From Zetaproteobacteria bacterium CG_4_9_14_3_um_filter_49_83 (GTDB lineage: Bacteria; Pseudomonadota; Zetaproteobacteria; Mariprofundales; Mariprofundaceae): 41,098 nucleotides of DNA. The first letter of the stretch is position 1; each line of letters starts with the position of its first letter. The translations under genes were made by a program, and so were the position numbers. Shown one piece after another: positions 33,982 through 41,098 of this stretch. The notes below the pieces were generated by a model, which worked only from the letters and a program-made list of their open reading frames with translations, ran no database searches and was not told where the DNA came from. The stretch lies in NCBI GenBank assembly GCA_002791545.1, contig PFXG01000073.1, positions 1 through 41,098 on the forward strand, given 5' to 3'.

Positions 33982-35586
33982 TCACCGGTGGGCAGCCAGT
34001 AGCAGGCCGAAGAAAATCATCGAGCCACCGGAAATGCCTGTCCAGAAACCGACCTCACCGGTGGCGTAACTGGCAAGGATGCCGCCACCAATTGCAGCAA
34101 GCATGCTGCCCAGTATTTGCGGCATGCGTGAGCTTTCGAGGTGCTGGCTGGGTATGCGGCCTTCGGTCACCGTGGTCATCAGTCGGTCCAGCTTTTGCGG
34201 CAGGGTCATCCAGTCACGCAGTTGTCCGCGAATTTCTCCGGCAAGGGCTTCGGTTTTGCCGATCGGGCCCATGTGGCGGGCCATCCATTCGGTCACCAGC
34301 GGACGGGCCAGCATCCAGATATTGACCTGATCAGCCAGCTCGCGGGCAACACCTTCGATGACCACCATGGTTTTTTGCAACAATAGCAATTGTGGTTGAG
34401 TTTCCATTTTAAAACGTTCGGTGACGGCAAACATACTGAACAGCAATTCGGCAATGGAAATCTGCGCCAGAGGCCGGTTGAAAATAGGCACGGCAATTTC
34501 CCGTAGTGCATCTTCAAAAGCAGAGATGTCCGTATCCAGCGGTACATAGCCGGCATCCAGATGGACCAGCGCGGCACGGTTATAATCTTCCCTGAGAAAG
34601 GCCATCAGCATATCGCCGATATAACGGCGCGAATGCATGTCCAGCCGACCGACAATGCCGAAATCCACCAGAATGATTTCGCCCTGCTCGGAAACAAAGA
34701 TGTTGCCCGGATGCATATCGGCATGGAAATAACCATCAACAAAGACCATGTGAAAGAACAGTGCAGCGGCGCGTTCACACAGTTTAAGGGTATCCACACC
34801 GGCTTTTTGCAGCGCTTCAATCTCGTCAATCGGCATGCCGCTGATGCGTTCGCTGGTCATCACTTCGCCATTGCTGTAGTTCCACAGCACCGCCGGAACT
34901 CTTACTCCGTCAAGCTTGGCGAAGTTTTCCGCGAAGCGGCCTGCATGGGCGGCTTCAGCCCGCAGATTCAACTCACCACGGATAGTGGTGGAGAATTCTT
35001 CAACAACACGCACCGCCTTCAGGCGCTCATATTCAGGGAAATACTTTTCAAACATCGATGCCAGCAGCGTTAGAATCGATAAATCATCTTCAATGGTGCG
35101 CGCCACATGCGGGCGTCGCACTTTCACCGCAACGCGTTGTCCATCTTTGAGCTCGGCAAAGTGCACCTGCGCAATCGAGGCGGCTGCAATCGGCGTTTCA
35201 TCAAAGCTTTCAAAGATGCCATGTTCGCCGATTAACGGTTTTTTAAAAGAGCGCTCAATAATGTGACGGATCGAGTGAAATGATTCCGGTGGTACATCGT
35301 CCTGTAGCTTCTTCAGCTCAAGCGCAACATCCATGGGCAGTAAATCGACACGGGTCGACAGCATTTGACCGAATTTGATGAACGTCGGCCCCAGCGATTC
35401 CAGCGCCTGACGAATCTGACTGCCAAGGTCGGCGGGCATGGCATCGTCGCGGAAAAACTGGATTAACCATGCATAGGGACGAAACAAACGCATACGCACA
35501 GCCAGCGCGGCCATGCCATGTGTGGTCAGAATGTAACCGATGCGCAGCAGGCGAAGATTACGATTAATATTTCCGGGTAGTTTCAA
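33982..35586 (-). CDS. ubiB: Ubiquinone biosynthesis accessory ATPase/kinase-like UbiB
   Basis: A 534-residue ABC1/ADCK-family protein. It carries the family KxGQ motif in GPTFIKFGQMLSTR, the Ala-rich loop AAASIAQVHFAEL replacing the kinase glycine loop, FHADMHPGNIFV and the metal site LVDFGIVGRL. Two C-terminal membrane helices follow (about 488-530). UbiB supports the membrane-bound Ubi complex. The start appears to be TTG at 35586, with no clear ribosome site. It is the third gene of ubiE-ubiJ-ubiB, the same order as in E. coli. Confidence 0.94.
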   Translation of the reverse strand: MKLPGNINRNLRLLRIGYILTTHGMAALAVRMRLFRPYAWLIQFFRDDAMPADLGSQIRQALESLGPTFIKFGQMLSTRVDLLPMDVALELKKLQDDVPPESFHSIRHIIERSFKKPLIGEHGIFESFDETPIAAASIAQVHFAELKDGQRVAVKVRRPHVARTIEDDLSILTLLASMFEKYFPEYERLKAVRVVEEFSTTIRGELNLRAEAAHAGRFAENFAKLDGVRVPAVLWNYSNGEVMTSERISGMPIDEIEALQKAGVDTLKLCERAAALFFHMVFVDGYFHADMHPGNIFVSEQGEIILVDFGIVGRLDMHSRRYIGDMLMAFLREDYNRAALVHLDAGYVPLDTDISAFEDALREIAVPIFNRPLAQISIAELLFSMFAVTERFKMETQPQLLLLQKTMVVIEGVARELADQVNIWMLARPLVTEWMARHMGPIGKTEALAGEIRGQLRDWMTLPQKLDRLMTTVTEGRIPSQHLESSRMPQILGSMLAAIGGGILASYATGEVGFWTGISGGSMIFFGLLLAAHR

Positions 35587-35597
35587 GATGGTTTATG

Positions 35598-36263
35598 TCA
35601 GGAGACTGACGTCTGGTCTTGTTGCTGCTGTTCCAGGCGATGTTCAAGACGGGTGGTGCGGGCTTTCAGGCGGCTGATCTGGTGGGCCAGCGTTTCCACA
35701 CCCGCCTGCCAGTTTTGCAGGCGCTCACCATCGGGAGTATGCATCGATTGCAAGACATCGCTGACAGCCTGTTTGGAATTTTTGCTGACGGTGGCCTCGG
35801 CAGCGACCAGTGCATGCGCTGTTTTAGCGACACGTGAACCGAAAAATTCACCGAAATTCGAGCGTAACTCCTGTTCCCAGTCGAGATCAGCCGTGGCCAG
35901 TAAAGTTTTAAAGCGCAGCATGGCTTCAGAGTCACCGCTCAGCTTCAATACCTGTTGAAAAACGAGATCATCCGGATCCTCTCTGGCGAAACACAAGCGG
36001 GCAAAACCAGCTGTGGTTGCTTCGATGCGGACATCGATGCTGCCTTGATGGTTCGGGTGCACCCAGACGCGGCCTTTGGCAAAACCGAGGAAAAAGCAGC
36101 TTGAGGTGTCGCGCACATAAATGCGGAAGGTTTTATCGTTCAGTGCGTTGAGCAGCGGTTTGAGTTCAGCATCACGCGAGAAAAACAAATCAAGCACAGT
36201 GGAAAGTACGACGCACTGAACCGGTACCGGAATTAAGCGCAGGGGTAAAAACAGCACACTCAT
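35598..36263 (-). CDS. ubiJ: Ubiquinone biosynthesis accessory factor UbiJ (SCP2 domain)
   Basis: A 221-residue protein. An N-terminal SCP2 sterol-carrier-like lipid-binding domain (about 25-130, with VWVHPNHQGSIDVRIEA and LKLSGDSEAMLRFKTL) is followed by a C-terminal coiled coil (LKARTTRLEHRLEQQQQ). UbiJ binds quinone intermediates within the Ubi complex. It starts in an ATGA overlap with ubiE and ends 11 bases before ubiB. Identity rests on the domain plus the exact ubiE-ubiJ-ubiB order. Confidence 0.9.
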   Translation of the reverse strand: MSVLFLPLRLIPVPVQCVVLSTVLDLFFSRDAELKPLLNALNDKTFRIYVRDTSSCFFLGFAKGRVWVHPNHQGSIDVRIEATTAGFARLCFAREDPDDLVFQQVLKLSGDSEAMLRFKTLLATADLDWEQELRSNFGEFFGSRVAKTAHALVAAEATVSKNSKQAVSDVLQSMHTPDGERLQNWQAGVETLAHQISRLKARTTRLEHRLEQQQQDQTSVS

Positions 36264-37006
36264 AGTTTGTAACCTCGATGCAGGGCAACAATTCCACCAG
36301 TCATATTGTCATGCCGAACCAGTTCAAAACCGGCTTTGCCAAGCATTTTTTCAAAGCGTTGCTGGTCGGGGAAGCGGCGGATTGATTCTACCAGGTATTG
36401 ATAGGAGGCACGGTCACCGGCAATCAATTCACCCATCGGCGGAATAATGTTGAAGGAATAGGCATCGTAAACCACATCCAGCAGCGGCAGTACCGGCTTG
36501 GAAAATTCCAGGCACAAAAACTGACCGCCGGGTTTCAGGACACGATGGAATTCAGCTAAGCCAGCAGCAATATCAACAAAATTACGGATGCCGAAAGCAA
36601 TCGTTACGCAGTCAAAACTATTCTCGGCAAACGGCAGTTTCGAGCCGTCGGACTGGATGCAATCGGCACGGCCGGGCAGATAACCGGCATCGATGACGCG
36701 CCGAGCGCCTTCGCGCAGCATCGGACCATTCAGATCGGTCAGTACGACGCGGCCTTTGCCGCCCATTTTTTTGAGTAAGCCGATAGAAATATCACCGGAG
36801 CCCGCCGCTACATCCAGCGCCGTCTGACCATGACGTACAGCGGCAGTACCCAGCATGCGCATTTTCCACAAGCGGTGCATGCCCATACTCATGGCATCGT
36901 TCATGATATCGTATTTGCTGGCGACGGATGAAAATACACCCATGACCTTTTTTTCTTTTTCGTCTGTTCCGACGGTTTCAAAACCGAAATGTGTCTGCTG
37001 CCTCAT
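36260..37006 (-). CDS. ubiE: Ubiquinone/menaquinone C-methyltransferase UbiE
   Basis: A 248-residue SAM-dependent methyltransferase. The N-terminal signature VFSSVASKYDIMNDAMSMG, the SAM-binding loop ALDVAAGSGDISIGL and the family motif FGIRNFVDIAAGLAEFHRVLKPGG are all present. It C-methylates the ring in ubiquinone or menaquinone synthesis; with ubiJ and ubiB present, ubiquinone is most likely. The ATG at 37006 is chosen; a TTG at 37015 is possible, and no ribosome site is obvious. First gene of the minus-strand ubi operon, divergent from nrdJa. Confidence 0.96.
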   Translation of the reverse strand: MRQQTHFGFETVGTDEKEKKVMGVFSSVASKYDIMNDAMSMGMHRLWKMRMLGTAAVRHGQTALDVAAGSGDISIGLLKKMGGKGRVVLTDLNGPMLREGARRVIDAGYLPGRADCIQSDGSKLPFAENSFDCVTIAFGIRNFVDIAAGLAEFHRVLKPGGQFLCLEFSKPVLPLLDVVYDAYSFNIIPPMGELIAGDRASYQYLVESIRRFPDQQRFEKMLGKAGFELVRHDNMTGGIVALHRGYKL

Positions 37007-37127
37007 GGGTTGCAAGGGTATCAGCCACCTCGCTAAAGCTCCAGAAAAAGCAGCTTTTACAAGCCTTTTGCGGGTTGGGGCTGTGCATAAGCTGTGGATT
37101 ACTTATGGATGGTTTGTGATGTGGAAC

Positions 37128-37143
37128 ACACTATCAGTAGTGC
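37128..37143. promoter_or_regulatory. NrdR-type box 1 upstream of nrdJa
   Basis: ACACTATCAGTAGTGC matches the NrdR consensus (acaCwAtATaTwGtgt) at 7 of the 10 core positions and is nearly palindromic. Its core begins 32 bases before that of box 2, close to the three-helical-turn spacing usual for NrdR pairs. Confidence 0.65.
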
Positions 37144-37154
37144 TGTAAGATGTA

Positions 37155-37182
37155 TTGACGCGCAAGATATAGTTTGTAAACT
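37155..37182 (+). promoter_or_regulatory. Probable nrdJa promoter
   Basis: TTGACG (37155-37160) and TAAACT (37177-37182) are spaced by 16 bases, giving a transcript start near 37189 and a leader of about 65 bases. NrdR-type box 2 lies inside this spacer, so repressor binding would exclude polymerase. Confidence 0.5.
37160..37175. promoter_or_regulatory. NrdR-type box 2 upstream of nrdJa
   Basis: GCGCAAGATATAGTTT has core CAAGATATAG, matching CwAtATaTwG at 9 of 10 positions. It pairs with box 1 at a 32-base distance and overlaps the promoter spacer. NrdR is the general repressor of bacterial ribonucleotide reductase genes; no nrdR gene is in the window. Confidence 0.72.
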
Positions 37183-37254
37183 CGGCCGCCGTGAGTCGCA
37201 CCGGACGTCGGAAACAGAGCCTGCGACGAATTGATGAGAAGAGGGAGTTTTAAT

Positions 37255-39429
37255 ATGTGCGCCAGATTGAGTAACACCGTGGCGGTGTCCAGTGAACCAG
37301 CGAATGATGTTGAAAAAGAAGACCTGCCTTTGCAGCCTGCCAGTGCAGATATCTGGGACGTTAAATATCGCCTCAAGGACAAGCAGGGGCAAGCCGTAGA
37401 CCAGAGTATTGAAGATACATGGCGTCGTGTGGCGCGCTCGCTGGCCGATGTAGAAGCGCCTGAAAATCAGGAATTCTGGTATCAGCGCTTTGTCTGGGCA
37501 CTGGCGCAAGGTGCGATTCCGGCCGGACGTATTATGTCCAACGCCGGTGCCGAGGCTTACAAGCCAGCCACATCAACCATCAACTGCACGGTTTCCGGCA
37601 CGATTCCTGATTCAATGAATGGTATTTTGTCGATGGTGAAAGAAGCCGGGCTGACGCTGAAAGCCGGTTGCGGTATCGGTTATGAGTTTTCCACGCTGCG
37701 TCCCAAGGGCGCCTATGTGACCGGTGCCGGCGCTTACACTTCCGGCCCGCTGTCGTTTATGGATATTTTTGATTCGATGTGTTTCACGGTTTCTTCGGCC
37801 GGTGGCCGTCGCGGCGCCCAAATGGGCACGTTTGATATTTCGCATCCCGACGTTATCGATTTTATCCGTGCTAAACGTGAAAACGGCCGTCTGCGCCAGT
37901 TCAATCTCTCCTGTCTGATCACCCGTGATTTTATGGAAGCAGTGAAAAACGATACCGACTGGGATCTTGTTTTTCCGGCTTCGGCAAGTGAAGTCGAAGA
38001 TACGAACAACACCATCGTCTGGAAGCATTTACCGCATTATAAAACCAATAACGTGGTGCGTAACGACAAGGCACAGGTGGCATGCAGGGTCTATAAAACC
38101 ATCAAGGCCCGGCGTTTGTGGGATGTCATCATGGCCTCGACCTACGATTATGCCGAGCCGGGCTTTATTCTGATCGATGAAGTCAACGAGATGAACAACA
38201 ACTGGTTCTGCGAAGATGTGCGTGCGACCAACCCGTGTGGAGAGCAACCGCTGCCGCCGTATGGCGCTTGTCTGCTGGGCAGCGTCAACCTGACCAAATT
38301 CGTGCGCCACCCGTTCACCGACAAAGCTTTTTTCGACTGGGATGCTTATCGCGAAGTGGTTTCCGTGTTCACTCGCATGCTGGACAATGTGGTGGAAGTG
38401 AACGGTCTGCCCTTGCCGGGCCAGCGCGATGAAATTATGCGCAAGCGTCGTCATGGTATGGGTTTTCTCGGGCTTGGTAGTGCCCTGAGCATGTTGCGCG
38501 TGCCCTATGGTTCTCCTGATTCTCTCGTGTTTACCGAAAAAGTGTCCTACGAAATGGCACGCACCGGTTTCAGGGTGGGAATTGATCTGGCCGCTGAAAA
38601 AGGTGTTGCACCAGTGATGGAGGAAGAGTTCGAAGTTACCACCGAGATGCTGGCCAAGCGTCCTGAGCTGGCGGCCGACGGTATCAAGCTGGGTGACAAG
38701 CTGAAGGGGCGCGTGTTGTGGGCGAAATATTCCCGCTACATGCAGAAATTCGCCAGCACCGGCAATGCCGAAGATGTGGCAATGCTCGATGCGCTGATCG
38801 AAAAAGGCTGTCGTTTTACACACCATTCCTCGATTGCCCCGACCGGCACCATCAGTCTGAGTCTTGCCAACAATGCCTCCAACGGTATTGAGCCGAGCTT
38901 CGCTCATCATTATGCCCGCAATATCATCCGTGAAGGCAAGAAGAGTAAGGAAAAGGTGGATGTATTCTCCTATGAACTGCTGGCTTATCGCGAGCTGATC
39001 AACGGTGATGCCATGCCGTATGCCGAAGATGAAGCATGCAAGTTGCCGGACTATTTTATCAGTGCCGATGAAGTTACGCCGAAACAGCATGTGGATATTC
39101 AGGCGGCGGCGCAGCTGTGGATTGATTCGTCGATCTCCAAGACCGCCAACGTACCAACCGATTTCGCCTATGAGGATTTCAAAGACATCTACATGTATGC
39201 CTACGATAAAGGCCTGAAAGGCTGCACCACCTTCCGCTTTAATCCGGAAGCATTTCAGGGCGTGCTGGTGAAAGACAAAGACCTCGCCAACACCACTTAT
39301 CGCTTCAAGCTGGAAGACGGCACGGAAGTTGAGCTGAAGGGCAATGAGGAAGTCGAATACGACGGCGAAATGCACACCGCCGCCAATCTGTTCGATGCCT
39401 TGAAAGAAGGCTATTACGGCAAGTTCTGA
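37255..39429 (+). CDS. nrdJa: Coenzyme-B12-dependent (class II) ribonucleotide reductase, large part NrdJa
   Basis: A 724-residue class II reductase that makes deoxyribonucleotides with an adenosylcobalamin radical and no need for oxygen. Signatures are the substrate/redox Cys region TSTINCTVSGTIPDS, KAGCGIGYEFSTLRP, the finger-loop region ATNPCGEQPLPPYGACLLGS with the thiyl-radical Cys, and APTGTISLSLANNASNG. It stops without the usual C-terminal CxxC tail, which is found on the next gene, as in Pseudomonas NrdJa/NrdJb. The ATG at 37255 has GAGGGAG about 6 bases upstream. Two NrdR-type boxes precede it. Confidence 0.93.
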   Translation: MCARLSNTVAVSSEPANDVEKEDLPLQPASADIWDVKYRLKDKQGQAVDQSIEDTWRRVARSLADVEAPENQEFWYQRFVWALAQGAIPAGRIMSNAGAEAYKPATSTINCTVSGTIPDSMNGILSMVKEAGLTLKAGCGIGYEFSTLRPKGAYVTGAGAYTSGPLSFMDIFDSMCFTVSSAGGRRGAQMGTFDISHPDVIDFIRAKRENGRLRQFNLSCLITRDFMEAVKNDTDWDLVFPASASEVEDTNNTIVWKHLPHYKTNNVVRNDKAQVACRVYKTIKARRLWDVIMASTYDYAEPGFILIDEVNEMNNNWFCEDVRATNPCGEQPLPPYGACLLGSVNLTKFVRHPFTDKAFFDWDAYREVVSVFTRMLDNVVEVNGLPLPGQRDEIMRKRRHGMGFLGLGSALSMLRVPYGSPDSLVFTEKVSYEMARTGFRVGIDLAAEKGVAPVMEEEFEVTTEMLAKRPELAADGIKLGDKLKGRVLWAKYSRYMQKFASTGNAEDVAMLDALIEKGCRFTHHSSIAPTGTISLSLANNASNGIEPSFAHHYARNIIREGKKSKEKVDVFSYELLAYRELINGDAMPYAEDEACKLPDYFISADEVTPKQHVDIQAAAQLWIDSSISKTANVPTDFAYEDFKDIYMYAYDKGLKGCTTFRFNPEAFQGVLVKDKDLANTTYRFKLEDGTEVELKGNEEVEYDGEMHTAANLFDALKEGYYGKF

Positions 39430-39551
39430 TGGATATGCAGCAAGCTGAATTCAGCATCTTACCGGGCAATTGTCGCCATCAGGCGAAGCGTTACATGCAA
39501 CAGAAGATCGCGCATCTTCCGGCTGCTACAGGAGGGCACCATGGCCATTAA
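39429..39551 (+). CDS. Possible small ORF bridging nrdJa and nrdJb (40 aa)
   Basis: An ATG at 39429 overlaps the nrdJa stop (TGATG). It opens a 40-codon frame, beginning MDMQQAEFSILPGNC, that ends at TAA inside the start of nrdJb. It would let ribosomes run from nrdJa into the AGGAGG site of nrdJb. No family is recognised, and it may be chance. No upstream ribosome site other than coupling is seen. Confidence 0.25.
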   Translation: MDMQQAEFSILPGNCRHQAKRYMQQKIAHLPAATGGHHGH

Positions 39552-40179
39552 AATCGAGAAGAAAATCACCGGCTACGAAGTTGTAAAAGCTGGCGACAGA
39601 GAGGAACAGCCAAGCAATGTGACACATATTGCGCCATTGCTTGAGCGTGATGATATTCTTGACGGTATCACCTACAAAATCAAAACGCCGATGTCCGATC
39701 ACGCCATGTACATCACCATCAACGATGTGGTGGTGAATGTCGGCACTCCGGATGAACACCGCCGTCCGTTTGAAGTGTTCATCAATTCCAAGAACATGGA
39801 ACATTTCATGTGGATTGTGGCGCTCACCCGCGTGATTTCCGCTATCTTCCGCAAAGGTGGCGATATCACCTTCCTGGTGGAAGAGATGAAAGCGGTGTTT
39901 GATCCGCGTGGTGGTTATTACAAACGCGGCGGCCGATATATGCCGTCACTGGTGGCTGAAATCGGTGAAGTGATTCAGCAGCATCTGGTCTCCATCGGCA
40001 TGATGGAAGGTCAGCTCGATACGCCGGAACTCGAAGCCAAGCGTCGTGAAGTCAAAGAGCGCCTCGGTGATGATGCGATTGCCAAGGGTAATCAGTGCGA
40101 CAAATGCGGTGCCATGGCCGTCATCAGGCTCGATAATTGTAATACTTGTCTGGAGTGCGGCGACTCCAAGTGTGGGTGA
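39541..40179 (+). CDS. nrdJb: Class II ribonucleotide reductase C-terminal part NrdJb (TSCPD domain)
   Basis: A 212-residue protein. A TSCPD-type domain (about 20-145, with MEHFMWIVALTRVISAIFRKGG) is followed by a Cys-rich tail: CDKCGA near 182, then NTCLECGDSKCG at the end. In one-piece NrdJ enzymes the matching tail shuttles electrons to the active site, so this chain probably reduces NrdJa. Pseudomonas aeruginosa has the same split. AGGAGG lies 6 bases before the ATG, and the gene begins 111 bases after nrdJa. Confidence 0.88.
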   Translation: MAIKIEKKITGYEVVKAGDREEQPSNVTHIAPLLERDDILDGITYKIKTPMSDHAMYITINDVVVNVGTPDEHRRPFEVFINSKNMEHFMWIVALTRVISAIFRKGGDITFLVEEMKAVFDPRGGYYKRGGRYMPSLVAEIGEVIQQHLVSIGMMEGQLDTPELEAKRREVKERLGDDAIAKGNQCDKCGAMAVIRLDNCNTCLECGDSKCG

Positions 40180-40234
40180 TATTGTATTGAAGATGTTCAA
40201 AAAGAGTGTGAGATAGAGTATAAGTTGCAAAAAG

Positions 40235-40724
40235 TTAAATGGGTGCCTGGGGAGGATTCTTTCCGGGCACCTGTGTTTCTAGAAATAGAGAAATGAGGAA
40301 CATTGGCTTCAGTTCTTCAAACTGCTCGATCATCTGGTAAAGCTCGTCAGAGCACATGATTTTCAGGCTTGTCATTTCTTCAGAGACTCGACTGAATGTT
40401 CTCTGAATCTTGTGAGGAAACTCTCCGACTGTTTGTTGGAATTCGACAATTACTTCTGGTGAGTTATTCGACTCAAGCAGCTTTAGCATGACTTGAGGCA
40501 TGGTTTCTCTTGAAAATGCCTCATACTCCTGCGCTACGGCAGCAGCTGATGCCTCGAACTTCTTGAAAATACTCGACATAGGTATCTTTCTTTGCCACAA
40601 AGAGCATCTCTTCCCGCTCACGCTTGTATTTGAAGTGATGAAGCAAAAAAGGGACAACTATCGAAGCGATAATGACGCCAAATTTTTGGATAGAAATTTC
40701 TATCCAGCTCACTTCATCGCTCAT
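40235..40724 (-). pseudogene. Frameshifted membrane-anchored coiled-coil protein gene
   Basis: Two overlapping frames look like one gene. The first (from ATG 40724) gives a transmembrane segment (KFGVIIASIVVPFLLHHF) and KREREEMLFVAKKDTYVEYFQ, then runs into unrelated residues. The second, shifted by one base, continues with KKFEASAAAVAQEYEAF and a helical domain ending at 40235. Skipping one base near the minus-strand CAAGAAG (about 40565-40572) would join them into a protein of about 160 residues. The layout recalls common unnamed proteins with one N-terminal membrane helix and a charged helical tail. The start overlaps the RhuM stub by ATGA. If not decayed, the second frame could start at ATG 40579. 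Confidence 0.6.
40242..40281 (+). terminator. Weak hairpin terminator after nrdJb
   Basis: GGTGCC (40242-40247) pairs with GGCACC (40266-40271), with two further G-C pairs inside. It is followed by TGTGTTTCT, a poor T run. It lies about 60 bases after nrdJb and overlaps the last codons of the minus-strand frameshifted gene. Confidence 0.4.
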
Positions 40725-40990
40725 TTGTCACCTTCCAGCTTCTTCTGTGCTTTCAAAAAAGCTTTGGTTTGTTTGTCGAAGTCAGATTCCATTTTCTGGG
40801 TTTTGTTGAATTTCTCGTATTCTGACCATGCTTTCTGTTCCGCTTGTTTGCGTGATATGTTCCCAAAACCATCCAGAACCTTGTATTCATTGAACTCCAG
40901 GAATTTATTCACGCTCTCGGCAAAACCTTCCATGGTGAAACTGTTTCTACGTTCGATAATGCCTTCGATATAATCAAACTGAAGTTTCAC
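40721..40990 (-). pseudogene. C-terminal stub of a RhuM-family protein
   Basis: An 89-residue frame from GTG 40990 (KLQFDYIEGIIERRNSFTM, FAESVNKFLEFNEYKVLDG, EYEKFNKTQKMESDFDKQ) resembles the last quarter of RhuM (virulence RhuM family) proteins, which are usually about 330 residues. Upstream sequence to the window edge is AT-rich and has stops in frame, so the N-terminal three quarters are missing. No ribosome site precedes the GTG. The function of RhuM is unsettled; such genes often lie in islands or near restriction systems. The similarity is recalled, not searched. Confidence 0.6.
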
Positions 40991-41098
40991 CGTTTTTTTA
41001 AGGCTATTTTAGTCAAGTTGGCATGAAAATTTCTTCGCAATTTTGATGCTAAAAATAATCGTTATATAACAGTAGGTTACATCTATATTAACTTGTTT
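40991..41098. other. AT-rich non-coding edge of the window
   Basis: No gene is supported here. The sequence is markedly AT-rich (TTATATAACAG, TATATTAAC), unlike the core genes. It could hold a promoter for the minus-strand remnants, or be the scar of a deletion that removed the front of the RhuM gene. Confidence 0.45.

Noticed and set aside
37016-37254. Cobalamin riboswitch before the B12-dependent reductase
   Set aside because: No B12-box-like GCCACTG and no fitting structure; the NrdR-type boxes explain the region better.
38029-39375. Long antisense frame (448 codons) opposite nrdJa
   Set aside because: It lies wholly against a clear ribonucleotide reductase gene and has His-rich, low-complexity composition typical of a frame shadow.
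1-41098. CRISPR arrays, tRNA or rRNA genes, intact insertion sequences, attachment sites
   Set aside because: I saw no regularly spaced repeats, no tRNA-like cloverleaf sequences, no rRNA motifs and no transposase or integrase genes.

Overview
The window reads as a core-chromosome segment of a Gram-negative proteobacterium. It has an outer-membrane assembly pair (TamA/TamB), ubiquinone genes in the order ubiE-ubiJ-ubiB, AccB/AccC, a sigma-54-type pilin promoter and a split coenzyme-B12-dependent ribonucleotide reductase (NrdJa/NrdJb). My best guess is a Zetaproteobacterium (Mariprofundus-like microaerophile) or a close neighbour. This is inferred from the gene mix, the redox/O2-type sensors and the strong c-di-GMP theme; it was not tested by any search. 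Many genes overlap by 1-4 bases, and several have TTG or GTG starts.

Layout. 1-422: the tail of a gene entering from the left, then a gene-poor stretch with one REP-like palindrome. 423-8663 (minus): a YdgA-like DUF945 protein, a NERD-domain protein, tamB-tamA and a YajG-like periplasmic protein. 8867-11955 (plus): serC with a strong terminator, then a LexA/UmuD hybrid and umuC behind a perfect palindromic operator. 12049-18737 (plus): a signalling block made of REC-PAS-PAS-PAS, a membrane c-type-heme (DUF3365)-PAS sensor, an ODP-type diiron protein, PAS-PAS-HD-GYP, a small coupled ORF and REC-HD-GYP. 18821-22135 (minus): a type IV pilin locus with pilA behind a sigma-54-type promoter, an ABC ATPase and permease, a membrane-anchored partner and a second pilin-like protein. 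This resembles the Myxococcus pilA-pilGHI arrangement.

22328-24448 (minus): yciB, rnhA and an MscS channel. 24526-27286: a small unknown gene, anmK (minus) and tyrS, which ends in a bidirectional terminator. 27334-30142 (minus): a helical-repeat protein, aroQ, accB and accC. 30287-33932 (plus): thiS-thiG, hemE, an FmdB-like zinc ribbon and purD. 33982-37006 (minus): ubiE-ubiJ-ubiB. 37128-40179 (plus): tandem NrdR-type boxes, nrdJa and nrdJb. 40235-40990 (minus): an AT-richer decayed patch holding a frameshifted membrane-protein gene and the C-terminal stub of a RhuM-family gene.

The most interesting part is 12049-22135. A possible redox/oxygen-sensing relay (heme c, diiron, PAS) feeds two c-di-GMP phosphodiesterases and lies beside a pilus locus with a dedicated ABC transporter. 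This layout suits an organism that positions itself in oxygen/redox gradients by pilus-based movement or attachment. The link between the two blocks is inferred from adjacency only. The second most interesting item is the SOS-type module at 10120-11955, where a UmuD-like protein carries its own DNA-binding domain and probably represses its own promoter.
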